Shown: positions 16,147 through 24,845 of the stretch, piece after piece | How positions within the stretch are numbered: position 1 is the first letter of the stretch | How the letters are laid out: each line of letters opens with the position of its first letter | NCBI RefSeq assembly: GCF_003429665.1 | Contig: NZ_QUWK01000008.1 | Coordinates: 62,001-126,000 of the forward strand | DNA: 64,000 bases | From: Sphaerochaeta halotolerans | Lineage (GTDB): Bacteria > Spirochaetota > Spirochaetia > Sphaerochaetales > Sphaerochaetaceae | Direction: 5' to 3' | Notes under the pieces: model-generated | Seen by the model: the letters and a program-made list of their open reading frames with translations, nothing else | What the model was told of the DNA's origin: nothing | Databases searched by the model: none | Translations under genes and position numbers: made by a program

Positions 16147-19100
16147 ATGAAACTACTCGAACTACGACTCAAGAACCTCAACTCACTCTATGGAGAGTGG
16201 ATCATCGATTTTACTCATCCTGAATATATATCAAATGGCATCTTTGCCCTAACTGGACCAACTGGAGCAGGCAAATCAACCATTTTGGATGCAATCTGCC
16301 TTGCTTTGTATGGCGCAACCCCAAGGCTGGGAAGAATTACCAAGAGCAACAATGAAATCATGAGCAGGCAGACAGGAAGTTGTTATGCAGAGGTATTGTT
16401 TGCCTCAAAAGCAGGACGGTTTCGTTGCCATTGGGAACAGAGAAGGGCTAGAAACAGAGCAGATGGAAATCTGCAGGATGCAGAGCATCAGATACTAGAT
16501 GCTGATACAGGAAAACCCATTGAGACAATGAAAAGTCGTGTTGGGATTGTTATTGAAGAGAAGACTGGTATGGATTTTGACCGGTTCACCCGCTCGATTC
16601 TCTTGGCCCAAGGCAGCTTTGACTCATTCTTGAAGGCAGACAGTGAGCAGAAATCCAAGATACTTGAACAGATCACTGGAACAGAAATTTACTCTGAGAT
16701 TTCCATACGAGTACATGAAAGGCACAAAGTTGAACAGGAAAAACTCAAACAGCTCCAGAGTGGAGCGTTGGATATTGTAGTACTGGAGGCAGAGCAAGAA
16801 GTAGCGTTACTCAAAGAACTGGAAGAAAAACTCCAACAAGAGAGTGCCCTTACTGGTAACTTATCAAAAACAAACGATGCCTTGCTCTGGATGAAGAACA
16901 TTCAGAATCTCACCAAGGAAATTGAGGGCCTTACCCAGGATAAAGAAAAACTCAGCAGTGAAATGGAAACTTTCAAACCGAATCGTTCGCTTTTAAGCAA
17001 TGCATTGAAAGCTGCTTCATTGGATGGACTATACGCAACCCTCACAGCCCTTCGCTCACAACAATCTGACGACAAGACTGCTTTGAAGAATGAAGAAGCT
17101 GTCCTTCCTGAAATGGAAATTTCAGCAACTAAACAGAGTGAAGCACTTACAGTGGCAGAACAACTGACAAGAAAAAGAAAAGAAGAACAGCAAACAGCAG
17201 CTCCCATGCTTCAGAAAATCCGTTCTCTTGATCAGAAGCTAGCTGAGTTAGGAAAAACAATATCTGATGAGACAGAGAGCTACTCAAGGGATGTTACTCT
17301 CATTGAAAAAGACAAACAGAATCTACTGAGAGAGAAAAAGAAAAAAACTGAAAGTGAAGTTCAAAAAGAAACTGTAGAACACTATCTTGCAGAGCATTCA
17401 CAGGATGCATGGCTCGTTAGTGGCCTTACCGGTATTGAAGAACAGCTTGGATACCTGCTTGCAAAGCAGAAGGAGATCAAACAAGGGGAGAGAAAACTCG
17501 GCATAGCTGAAAAAGCTGTTGAGATTGCAGCAAAGAATCAAAAAGAAGCAACAAAACAGTGTGATGATACCAAGACTGTACTTGAGAAATGCTCTTCTGA
17601 CCTCCAGAAAGCAAAGAATGAGCTTACGGCACTATTAGGGGATACATCTCTTCGCTCGCTCCGCAATGAAAAGGATTCCTTGCTTCGTGAAATAGCATAT
17701 ATCAAGAAGATCGAAGAATTGGAAAGCCTTCGTGAAAAACTGGAAGATGGGAAACCCTGTCCGCTATGCGGGGCAACAGAGCATCCCTTTGCGAAGGGCA
17801 ATATCCCTGTTCCTGATGAAATTGAGCAACGAATTAAGTTACTGACAAACCTGATCAAGAAAGCGGAAGATCAAGAGGCTCTCATACGGGAGCTCGAACT
17901 AGCAGAAAACAATGCACGTAGCATGTTGCAAGCATGCGAAAAGACAGAGGCCAGTGCTGTCAGCGAAAAGAACTCTAATGAAAGAATATGTGCTGAGATA
18001 CAGACCAACCTTACAAACCTCCGATCCGAATTTGAAGAGCTTACACAATCTGTAGCGGAGAAACTACAACCATTGGGTATTACTGAACTCGTTGCTTCAG
18101 AGGTTACATCTATACGTACATTACTCGCATCCAGACTGAATACCTGGCAGGAACAGACGACACGAAAGACTGATACCGAGAAACGCATCGACAGTATTGA
18201 CAGTGAGGTGAAGCGGCTTGAAGCTGTGATTTCAACCCAGGAGAAAGCTCTGGAAACAAAGAAGAAGCGGTTGGATGATTTGAAACAGCAATATACCAAT
18301 GGTTTAGATGAACGGAAGACCTTGTATGGCGATACAAAACCTGATGAAGAGGAAATTCGTCTAACTACAGAAGTTGATCATGCGGAGGCTGCAGAGAAGC
18401 GGCACAGAGATCTGCACTACAATCTTCAGCAGAAACTGACGACGGCAAAGAGCCATGTAGAATCCCGTAAAAAACGTATTGCACAGAGAATACCAGAACT
18501 TGAAGAAACAGAAAAGAGCTTTCTACAGGCATTGTATTCCTCCAGCTTTACTGATGAGCATTCTTTTAAAGAAGCCAGATTGTCCTATGAGGAACGGGAA
18601 TCCTTATCCAAGAGAGCAAGGGAATTGGATACTGAAGAAACAGAACTCAATACCAAATTGAAAGATCGAAAGAATCGGTTGGACATAGAACAAGCAAAGA
18701 AACTTAGCGCTACTTCGTATGATGACTTACAGGAGCAGGCATCTACCTATGAGGATTCTCTAAAGAAGGTACGAGATGAAATCTCGACCTGCAAGTACAC
18801 CCTACATAGAAACAAGGAAGCAAAGGAACGTCTGAAAGACAAACAGGAGTCAATAGAAGCACAAACACGGCTCTGTGCTCGCTGGAGTAATCTTCATGAC
18901 CTCATAGGCTCAGCCGATGGGAAGAAGTACCGTACTTTTGCCCAAGGCCTCACCTTTGAATTGATGGTAGGCCATGCGAATCGTCAGTTGGAAAAAATGA
19001 CAGACCGCTATCTCCTCATCAGGGATGATTCGCAGCCTTTGGAACTGAATGTCGTTGATAATTATCAAGCTGGTGAGATACGTTCAACCAGAAACCTCTC

Positions 19101-19392
19101 TGGCGGCGAGAGTTTCATTGTAAGTCTTACTCTGGCTCTCGGACTATCCCAGATGGCAAGTAAAAAGGTGAGGGTGGACTCGCTTTTCCTTGATGAAGGG
19201 TTCGGCACTCTTGACGAGGAAACCTTGGAAACAGCATTGGAGTCGCTTTCTGCACTGCAACAGGAAGGAAAGCTTATTGGGATTATCAGTCACGTCTCTG
19301 CGCTGAAAGAGCGGATCAGCACACAGATATCCATAACTCCTCTCTCTGGAGGACGCAGTATGCTTAGTGGGCCGGGTTGTACTAAATGCTAA
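16147..19392 (+). CDS. sbcC: Exonuclease SbcCD, ATPase subunit C
   Basis: This 1081-residue Rad50-like ATPase holds and tethers DNA for SbcD. The N-terminal half-domain has Walker A GPTGAGKST near residue 40. Two very long coiled coils rich in Lys, Glu and Gln flank a central zinc hook, CPLC at residues 538-541, which dimerises two complexes through zinc. The C-terminal half-domain has signature LSGGESFIVSLTLALGLS and Walker B LFLDEGFGTLD. Length fits the family. An IS element begins 60 bases after its stop. Confidence 0.96.
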   Translation: MKLLELRLKNLNSLYGEWIIDFTHPEYISNGIFALTGPTGAGKSTILDAICLALYGATPRLGRITKSNNEIMSRQTGSCYAEVLFASKAGRFRCHWEQRRARNRADGNLQDAEHQILDADTGKPIETMKSRVGIVIEEKTGMDFDRFTRSILLAQGSFDSFLKADSEQKSKILEQITGTEIYSEISIRVHERHKVEQEKLKQLQSGALDIVVLEAEQEVALLKELEEKLQQESALTGNLSKTNDALLWMKNIQNLTKEIEGLTQDKEKLSSEMETFKPNRSLLSNALKAASLDGLYATLTALRSQQSDDKTALKNEEAVLPEMEISATKQSEALTVAEQLTRKRKEEQQTAAPMLQKIRSLDQKLAELGKTISDETESYSRDVTLIEKDKQNLLREKKKKTESEVQKETVEHYLAEHSQDAWLVSGLTGIEEQLGYLLAKQKEIKQGERKLGIAEKAVEIAAKNQKEATKQCDDTKTVLEKCSSDLQKAKNELTALLGDTSLRSLRNEKDSLLREIAYIKKIEELESLREKLEDGKPCPLCGATEHPFAKGNIPVPDEIEQRIKLLTNLIKKAEDQEALIRELELAENNARSMLQACEKTEASAVSEKNSNERICAEIQTNLTNLRSEFEELTQSVAEKLQPLGITELVASEVTSIRTLLASRLNTWQEQTTRKTDTEKRIDSIDSEVKRLEAVISTQEKALETKKKRLDDLKQQYTNGLDERKTLYGDTKPDEEEIRLTTEVDHAEAAEKRHRDLHYNLQQKLTTAKSHVESRKKRIAQRIPELEETEKSFLQALYSSSFTDEHSFKEARLSYEERESLSKRARELDTEETELNTKLKDRKNRLDIEQAKKLSATSYDDLQEQASTYEDSLKKVRDEISTCKYTLHRNKEAKERLKDKQESIEAQTRLCARWSNLHDLIGSADGKKYRTFAQGLTFELMVGHANRQLEKMTDRYLLIRDDSQPLELNVVDNYQAGEIRSTRNLSGGESFIVSLTLALGLSQMASKKVRVDSLFLDEGFGTLDEETLETALESLSALQQEGKLIGIISHVSALKERISTQISITPLSGGRSMLSGPGCTKC

Positions 19393-19443
19393 AGGTCCCT
19401 GTTCATCTTTGATGATTTCTCTTTACTCTATGGGTGGTCTTAA

Positions 19444-19451
19444 AAATGTAA
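19444..19451. repeat. Target-site duplication, left copy (AAATGTAA)
   Basis: These eight bases directly abut the left inverted repeat and recur at 20473-20480 directly after the right one. Eight-base duplications are usual for IS1595-family insertions. Confidence 0.9.
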
Positions 19452-20472
19452 ACTGGGTATCCACTTGACTCAGGTGCACACCACTGCTAGCGTATGGCTA
19501 TGGAAAACCAATATCCAAGGACCTTGGAAGAATTCGAACAGGAATTTTCTACTGAAGAGAACTGCAGGGATTACCTATTTTCAATAAGATGGCCCCACGG
19601 GTTTATCTGCCCCAAGTGTGGGAACGACAAGTATTGGCGGGTAAGGACTGTTCTGATGGAATGCACGAAGTGCCACCATCAGGTATCGGTTGTTGCTGGA
19701 ACCATCTTCCAAGATACCCGCAAGCCACTGGCGATGTGGTTCAGGGCTATCTGGTGGGTTACCGCCCAAAAGAACGGTGCGAGTGCGTTGGGTCTCCAAA
19801 AAATCCTTGGGCTGGGAAGCTATCAGACCGCATGGGCCTGGCTCCACAAACTTAGGACAGCCATGATAAGACCGGGAAGGGACGATCTTTCCGGTTGTGT
19901 TGAGGTTGACGAGACCTATATAGGAGGGGCGAAGGCTGGAAAGAAGGGGCGTGGATCGGAAAACAAGATATTGGTGGCAGTCGCAGTCGAGATGAAGGAC
20001 AACAGAATTGGTAGGATACGGCTGGGTATCGTCGATGATGCCTCATCTTCCAGTCTTCATGGATTCGTGCAGGATTGCGTACAGAAGGGCAGCACGATAA
20101 GAACCGATGGATGGAGTGGATACAAGGGCATTGAATCCTTGGGGTATGTCCATGAGGTCATCAAAATCAAAGGGCAGGATCTGGCTGCATCGGAGCTTTT
20201 GCCCAATGTTCATCTGATCATATCGCTTCTGAAAAGATGGATATTGGGAACGCATCAGGGTTCGGTAAGCAGAAAGCATTATGGGTACTATTTGGATGAG
20301 TTCACGTTTAGATTCAATAGAAGGACTTCAACTTCCCGTGGAAAGCTGTTCTACCGGTTGCTGGAGAATGCAGTATGTATCAAACCAACTACCTATGGCG
20401 ACTTGACTGAGAGAAGCGAAAACTGATGGACCGCTATATGTAGCGTCAACCTGAGTCAAGTGGATACCCAGT
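19452..20472 (+). mobile_element. Complete IS1595-family insertion sequence (1021 bp)
   Basis: The left end (19452-19475) and right end (20449-20472) are perfect 24-bp inverted repeats beginning ACTGGGTATCC, flanked by an identical 8-bp duplication (AAATGTAA). One transposase gene fills the interior. Perfect ends, an intact frame and an exact duplication point to a recent and possibly still active insertion. It sits between sbcC and the antiporter gene and breaks no gene that I can see. Confidence 0.92.
19494..20426 (+). CDS. IS1595-family (ISXO2-like) transposase
   Basis: The product has 310 residues. An N-terminal zinc ribbon (CPKCGNDKYW ... CTKCHHQ) is followed by the helix-turn-helix-like GASALGLQKILGLGSYQTAWAWLHKL, then the ISXO2-type DDE core with VEVDETYIGGAKAGKKGRG, IRTDGWSGYKG and LKRWILGTHQGSVSRKHYGYYLDEFTFRFNRR. 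This order is characteristic of IS1595 elements. The start may be ATG 19494 or ATG 19500; neither has a strong ribosome site. The frame is intact to TGA 20426. Confidence 0.93.
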   Translation: MAMENQYPRTLEEFEQEFSTEENCRDYLFSIRWPHGFICPKCGNDKYWRVRTVLMECTKCHHQVSVVAGTIFQDTRKPLAMWFRAIWWVTAQKNGASALGLQKILGLGSYQTAWAWLHKLRTAMIRPGRDDLSGCVEVDETYIGGAKAGKKGRGSENKILVAVAVEMKDNRIGRIRLGIVDDASSSSLHGFVQDCVQKGSTIRTDGWSGYKGIESLGYVHEVIKIKGQDLAASELLPNVHLIISLLKRWILGTHQGSVSRKHYGYYLDEFTFRFNRRTSTSRGKLFYRLLENAVCIKPTTYGDLTERSEN

Positions 20473-20480
20473 AAATGTAA
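20473..20480. repeat. Target-site duplication, right copy (AAATGTAA)
   Basis: This is the second copy of the eight-base duplication created by the insertion, directly after the right inverted repeat. Confidence 0.9.
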
Positions 20481-20643
20481 TTACAAAACGGCAGTGTTTG
20501 ATGACTTCCAGTATCAACGATGATTGAATAAGCAGAAAATTCTCATTACACTAGCAATTTGTAAAGTAAATGCAGTCTATCAGGTATTGGATGCCGATGC
20601 ATCATGAATACTATAGTTCAGCATTCACAGGAAAGGAACCTAG

Positions 20644-21615
20644 ATGTTACTACCGATTCTTGCCGTCATCGGCGGTCTTATTGTACTGGTATTGAGTTCA
20701 GATAGATTTGTTGATGGTGCTGCAACTACTGCTCGCCATTTTGGAATGCCATCACTGCTTATTGGAATGGTCATCGTAGGCTTCGGTACTAGTTCCCCTG
20801 AAATGGTGGTTTCTACACTTTCATCGATACAAGGCAACCCAGGTATAGCATTGGGAAATGCCTATGGTTCCAATATTGCCAATATTGGCTTAATCCTTGG
20901 AATTACTGCCATTATAAACCCGGTGACTGTCAGCTCCAATATTCTCAAGAAAGAATTACCCATACTTTCACTAATAACTCTACTCTCAGTAGCTTTGCTC
21001 TATGACTTGAATTTCTCACACTTTGATGCAGCGTTGATTCTGGTACTGTTTGTACTCTTGATTTCCTGGAGTGTGTATCAAGGGCTGAAGAATGGGAAGG
21101 ACAGACTTGCTGATGAGATAGATGAGGAAGTACCAAGCCCGTTATCAATGAAACGTGCAGTTCTCTATCTGATCTTCGGTCTTTTATTCCTGATCATCAG
21201 TTCCCGGATTTTGGTTTGGGGTGCTGTGGAAATTGCTAGGTATTTTGGGGTGAGTGATTTGGTGATCGGACTTACTATCGTTGCAATGGGAACCAGTCTT
21301 CCTGAGCTTGCTTCTTCAATACTTGCTGCACAAAAAGGTGAACATGATATTGCATTAGGTAATGTCATTGGTTCAAATCTGTTCAACACAACAGCTGTCG
21401 TAGGCATCGCTGGTGCAATACACCCTTTCGCTATAGATCCAATGGTCATTAAGAGAGACATGCTCGTCATGACCTTGCTTACTATTAGTCTATTCGTGAT
21501 TGGATATCGATTCAAGAAAGATAGACAAGGCCGCGTCAATCGTTTTGAAGGAGTTGGGTTGTTGCTCTGTTATTTCACGTATACAGCATACCTAATCCAG
21601 ACTTCACTTATCTGA
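20644..21615 (+). CDS. Calcium/sodium antiporter, CaCA (YrbG-like) family
   Basis: This 323-residue inner-membrane exchanger has about ten helices in two inverted halves. Both signature alpha-repeats are present: GFGTSSPEMVVS near residue 47 and AMGTSLPELASS near residue 215, each followed by GNxxGSN (LGNAYGSNIANIG, LGNVIGSNLFNT). These acidic and serine residues line the cation site. A cytoplasmic loop rich in Asp and Glu (DRLADEIDEEV) lies between halves. ATG 20644 follows AAAGGAACC. It converges with the phosphoesterase gene seven bases away with no terminator between. Ion choice (Ca2+ against Na+ or H+) is inferred from the family. Confidence 0.92.
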   Translation: MLLPILAVIGGLIVLVLSSDRFVDGAATTARHFGMPSLLIGMVIVGFGTSSPEMVVSTLSSIQGNPGIALGNAYGSNIANIGLILGITAIINPVTVSSNILKKELPILSLITLLSVALLYDLNFSHFDAALILVLFVLLISWSVYQGLKNGKDRLADEIDEEVPSPLSMKRAVLYLIFGLLFLIISSRILVWGAVEIARYFGVSDLVIGLTIVAMGTSLPELASSILAAQKGEHDIALGNVIGSNLFNTTAVVGIAGAIHPFAIDPMVIKRDMLVMTLLTISLFVIGYRFKKDRQGRVNRFEGVGLLLCYFTYTAYLIQTSLI

Positions 21616-21622
21616 GGATTGC

Positions 21623-22357
21623 TTACATTTTCATTTGTTTACCATGTTTCAAGGAATAAAGTAATCGGCCAAAGAGCTGGAATCCTTCTAAAGCGTGTTC
21701 AACTTCCATAATGTAACGATTGATGTCATAATCTACCCTGCGGTGGATACATCTAATATGAGAATCCTCAATATCAACAAGTGCATAACTTGGGCGAACA
21801 TCTCCATCGAAAGAATACCCTACAGCTCCTGGATTAATGAATCTGATCCCATCACGCTGAAAGTCAGCAGGAATATGGGTATGAGCACTAAGAATCAATT
21901 CAACTTTTTCTTCAGCAAGTCTTTTGGAGAGAGCGGGGGAGAAAGGAATATCCTTTGCAATGCCTTCATCCTCATCATAGGGAGTGCCATGACAGCAGAT
22001 CAGCGAGATACCCCCAATATCCAGCCTCTCTACCGAGGGAAGATTGCAAAGTTTTTCTTTTGCTTTTTGATGCATTCTGATGGACGTATATTTCAAGAGT
22101 TTTAAAATCTGTGCGTCATGTTCATTCTTGACTGGAAAAGCTTTGACATTTTCCAGAGAAGAGTCTGTATTTCCCTTGATCATAACCAAAGGTTTTTGTT
22201 CCATGAGTAAATCATAACAGAGTTGTGGATCAAGCCCCATAACCACCAAATCGCCTAGGAAGATTACCTGGTCAACTTTAGAGGCTTTGGCATCATTTAG
22301 CACTGCTTCAAATGCTCTAATATTACCATGGATGTCACCAAGAACAGCCAATCTCAT
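21623..22357 (-). CDS. Calcineurin-like metallophosphoesterase (YfcE/MJ0936-like)
   Basis: The product is a 244-residue soluble metal-dependent phosphoesterase. Motifs are in order: GDIHGNIRAFEAVL (residues 7-20), VIFLGDLVVMG, MIKGNTDSS (Asp in place of the usual His of GNH), CCHGTPYDE and LSAHTHIP, then FINPGAVGYS. ATG 22357 is chosen because GGAGGT lies seven bases before it and the fold begins at MRLAVLGDIHG; a longer upstream frame adds an unlikely leader. Substrate is unknown; relatives cleave phosphodiesters or nucleotides. Confidence 0.88.
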   Translation of the reverse strand: MRLAVLGDIHGNIRAFEAVLNDAKASKVDQVIFLGDLVVMGLDPQLCYDLLMEQKPLVMIKGNTDSSLENVKAFPVKNEHDAQILKLLKYTSIRMHQKAKEKLCNLPSVERLDIGGISLICCHGTPYDEDEGIAKDIPFSPALSKRLAEEKVELILSAHTHIPADFQRDGIRFINPGAVGYSFDGDVRPSYALVDIEDSHIRCIHRRVDYDINRYIMEVEHALEGFQLFGRLLYSLKHGKQMKM

Positions 22358-22549
22358 TGTTGCCACCTCCCAAAAGTGTTGTAAGAATTTTACCATATGG
22401 CCAATTTGAATAAAACCACATGAGCATTCAGTTTTCATCAAATTCTTGTTTTAATGACCTCTATTTTGATTCTTGGACAAGGTGATAGGTTTTCGAGCGT
22501 TGTTTCTTTTCACCATGTAAAAGATAACAATACTTGATGAGAACCCTTT

Positions 22550-23755
22550 TTATAGATTTAGCAGGGGAAGAATCATGTTCTGTTGGGCTAGTTGCACACT
22601 CTCAAGCCCTCGTTGGCTTAAGTGGGTATAGAGATTACTCAGCTGTTCACTGCTATGCCCAATGGTCATTCTCAACACATGCTCATCAACAGTGCCACGC
22701 AAAAGTGTATTTGCCATATGTCTCAGTGAATGGAAGGTGATGTTTCTTTCATTCAGGGTTTCATGACTGAACACTCCACTTCGTATCAATTCTTGTCGAA
22801 AACGTTCAGAGAAATAGTGACTTGACACAAATGATCCATTCTTTTTACTCCAAAACACCAATGCATGGGTATGTGCAAAAGGATTCTCCATGGCGAGGGC
22901 ACGAAGCTCTTCACACAAGAAGGTAGGGCAGGGCACCAATCTTGTCCGTTTCCCTTTAGGGGCTTTCAACCCAGCTCGATCTGCATAGGCTTGCGATATG
23001 GTGATCATCCCATCTCCAATTGCTTCCAAACACAAACCTCTCAACTCTCCAGCACGCATTCCAGTAAGAAGAGCCAAGAGGCACGCAAGATAAATCCGCT
23101 TTTCACTCTTTGTTTTTGCATAATGCATGAATGCTGATAATTCCTTTTCACTGAGTATCCCTCGCTCGACATGTTGTGCTGCAAGATTTTTCATACGTAA
23201 CACCACTGTCGAAGCGATATAACCTTTTCTTTGGGCTTCTCGAAGTGCTACAAGAATTGTCGTTATAGCCATGTTTATAGTCGTATTGCTAATTGCACCC
23301 TCTTGTACAAGCTCCAATTGCAATCGTTCCAATTCTGCAAGCGTTACTTTAGAAAGGAACAGATCCGTGTGGAGTAGTGGAAATACATGGTTTTCCAAAA
23401 GATTAAGTCGCGTAGCAAGATAATCTGGGGAAATTGAACCTGGATCCAATAGATTTCGCCGTTTCGCATATTCACTGGTTTCCCAGGTATAAAACTCCCT
23501 AAGATAGCCCACCAGGGTTTGCTCCGTCTGTTTAGAGAAGATTATTCCTGCATCCAAAGCTTTATAACAGATACGGATAGCTTCGTCTCTCCTTTTAATT
23601 GGAGATGTATCATAGATTCCCAAGTGTTTCTTCAATATCTCCACGCTTTTCTTGTTCGTCCGTTTTCCAGTCTCTGGATCTCGAAATAAAGCATAGTAAT
23701 ATGCCCTTTCCCCTCGGAATATTCTACATAAGGTAAATGGTGCTGGACTGGCCAT
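22550..23755 (-). CDS. Tyrosine recombinase / phage-type integrase
   Basis: The product has about 401 residues. An N-terminal arm and core-binding region precede the catalytic domain, which has LLTGMRAGELRGL (first Arg), HSLRHMANTLLR (His-x-x-Arg) and IGHSSEQLSNLYTHL with the nucleophile Tyr. The start is set at 23755 because AAGGAG lies just before it; an in-frame ATG at 23815 would add 20 residues but has a weaker site. It lies beside a very AT-rich block with a long inverted repeat. No phage structural genes are present, so it probably belongs to an integrative element or an eroded island. Confidence 0.9.
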   Translation of the reverse strand: MASPAPFTLCRIFRGERAYYYALFRDPETGKRTNKKSVEILKKHLGIYDTSPIKRRDEAIRICYKALDAGIIFSKQTEQTLVGYLREFYTWETSEYAKRRNLLDPGSISPDYLATRLNLLENHVFPLLHTDLFLSKVTLAELERLQLELVQEGAISNTTINMAITTILVALREAQRKGYIASTVVLRMKNLAAQHVERGILSEKELSAFMHYAKTKSEKRIYLACLLALLTGMRAGELRGLCLEAIGDGMITISQAYADRAGLKAPKGKRTRLVPCPTFLCEELRALAMENPFAHTHALVFWSKKNGSFVSSHYFSERFRQELIRSGVFSHETLNERNITFHSLRHMANTLLRGTVDEHVLRMTIGHSSEQLSNLYTHLSQRGLESVQLAQQNMILPLLNL

Positions 23756-24319
23756 CTTTGCTCCTTGCATTCGTTGTTTGTTCATTTTTTTGTTCAATCT
23801 GTTATATATGTTCATTTCTTATACTATGCCAAAAAATCTTTTATATTCTATTATTATAGTACTTTAAGAATCTACTTATGTCTAGAGTAATGTTACTATC
23901 TACTTACTGTGACACAGTAAGTACTATATTTGTCTATAAATATTTATATATAGTATATATTTTGCATATTCATTTTATATTAATATATAAATGTTTTTAA
24001 AAATTATGATATACTGGTTAATTAAAATAAATTATATAATATATAATAACCAATTTATATTTTATATTGTAGAAAATATCAATTTAGGATTTAAAAATAT
24101 ATTTTATTGGAAATTTTTTAATAATATATAATACAAGCCATCTATTTTATAATTATAATAAATTTTATTACATTACAATTTTTTACAAAAAATATATAAT
24201 ATACTTTTATATACATTTAAATATTGACACATATTGCACCTATGTATTTTTAAACAACTTGGACTCATTGCTTTTACCTGATTCCTTACAAAACAAAAAA
24301 TCCTTTCATTGCAAATCAC
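23756..24319. other. Extremely AT-rich non-coding block upstream of the integrase
   Basis: About 500 bases, especially 23816-24240, are nearly all A and T in long runs such as ATATATAATATATAATAACC. I find no gene here on either strand. Embedded are AGTAA-TG-TTACT at 23886-23897 and the longer inverted repeat listed separately. Composition is far from the flanking genes, which suggests imported DNA or a curved protein-binding region such as recombination arm sites. Confidence 0.6.
23901..23923. repeat. Perfect inverted repeat with 11-bp arms upstream of the integrase
   Basis: TACTTACTGTG, one central A, then CACAGTAAGTA. It lies about 150 bases upstream of the integrase start in the AT-rich block and shares AGTAA/TTACT half-elements with a shorter repeat 4 bases upstream. 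This geometry fits an operator or recombinase/excisionase binding site; which one is inference. Confidence 0.55.
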
Positions 24320-24357
24320 AACAAAAAGCCACCAGAAAGCTTGTTCCTGATGGCTTT
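24320..24357 (-). terminator. Intrinsic terminator after smpB
   Basis: Read on the minus strand, AGCCATCAG pairs with CTGGTGGCT (one G-U) around an 11-base loop and is followed by five T residues. It lies 18 bases past the smpB stop. Confidence 0.85.
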
Positions 24358-24374
24358 GCATTGAATGGATTGTA

Positions 24375-24845
24375 TTAGTATTGCAGCTGTTTCAACTCAC
24401 GCCGCGTATCACGGTTCAAATCCCGTTCCTTGACTACAGCTCGCTTGTCGTGCAACTGTTTACCTCTACAAAGTGAAATTTGTACCTTTACAAGATTTCC
24501 TTTTAGATAAATGGAAGTAGGGACCAAGGTAAACCCTTTCTCATCAACTTTCCGCTTAAGGCGTTTGATCTCACTCTTGTGGGCTAGAAGACGACGATTT
24601 CGATTAGGCTCATGATTGTTGATATTGCCATGCGTATAGGGCTGAATGGTAAGACCAACCAGTGTCAAACCATCCTTATCGACAGTTACATAACTATCAG
24701 AAAAACTGAAACGCCCACCTCTCAATGATTTTACTTCTGTACCTGCAAGAGCTATCCCACATTCGAGATCTTCTATCACCTCATAATTGAAGTAGGCCTT
24801 TTTGTTCTTCTGGAGAAGCTTGAATTTGTTTCTATCTTGTTTCAT
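24375..24845 (-). CDS. smpB: SsrA-binding protein
   Basis: This 156-residue RNA-binding protein delivers tmRNA to stalled ribosomes. Family motifs are NKKAYFNYEVIEDLECGIALAGTEVKSLR (residues 14-42), PYTHGNINNHEP, RLLAHKSEIKRL and LVKVQISLCRGKQLHDKR, with the basic C-terminal tail that reaches the decoding centre. Start and length match the family. The gene directly follows the formylglycine-type protein gene, whose stop abuts this ATG. Its RNA partner is the tmRNA at 12055. Confidence 0.97.
   Translation of the reverse strand: MKQDRNKFKLLQKNKKAYFNYEVIEDLECGIALAGTEVKSLRGGRFSFSDSYVTVDKDGLTLVGLTIQPYTHGNINNHEPNRNRRLLAHKSEIKRLKRKVDEKGFTLVPTSIYLKGNLVKVQISLCRGKQLHDKRAVVKERDLNRDTRRELKQLQY

Noticed and set aside
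24408-24430. GGTTCAAATCC-like motif resembling a tRNA T arm
   Set aside because: It lies inside the conserved C-terminal coding part of smpB, and no acceptor or anticodon stem can be drawn around it.
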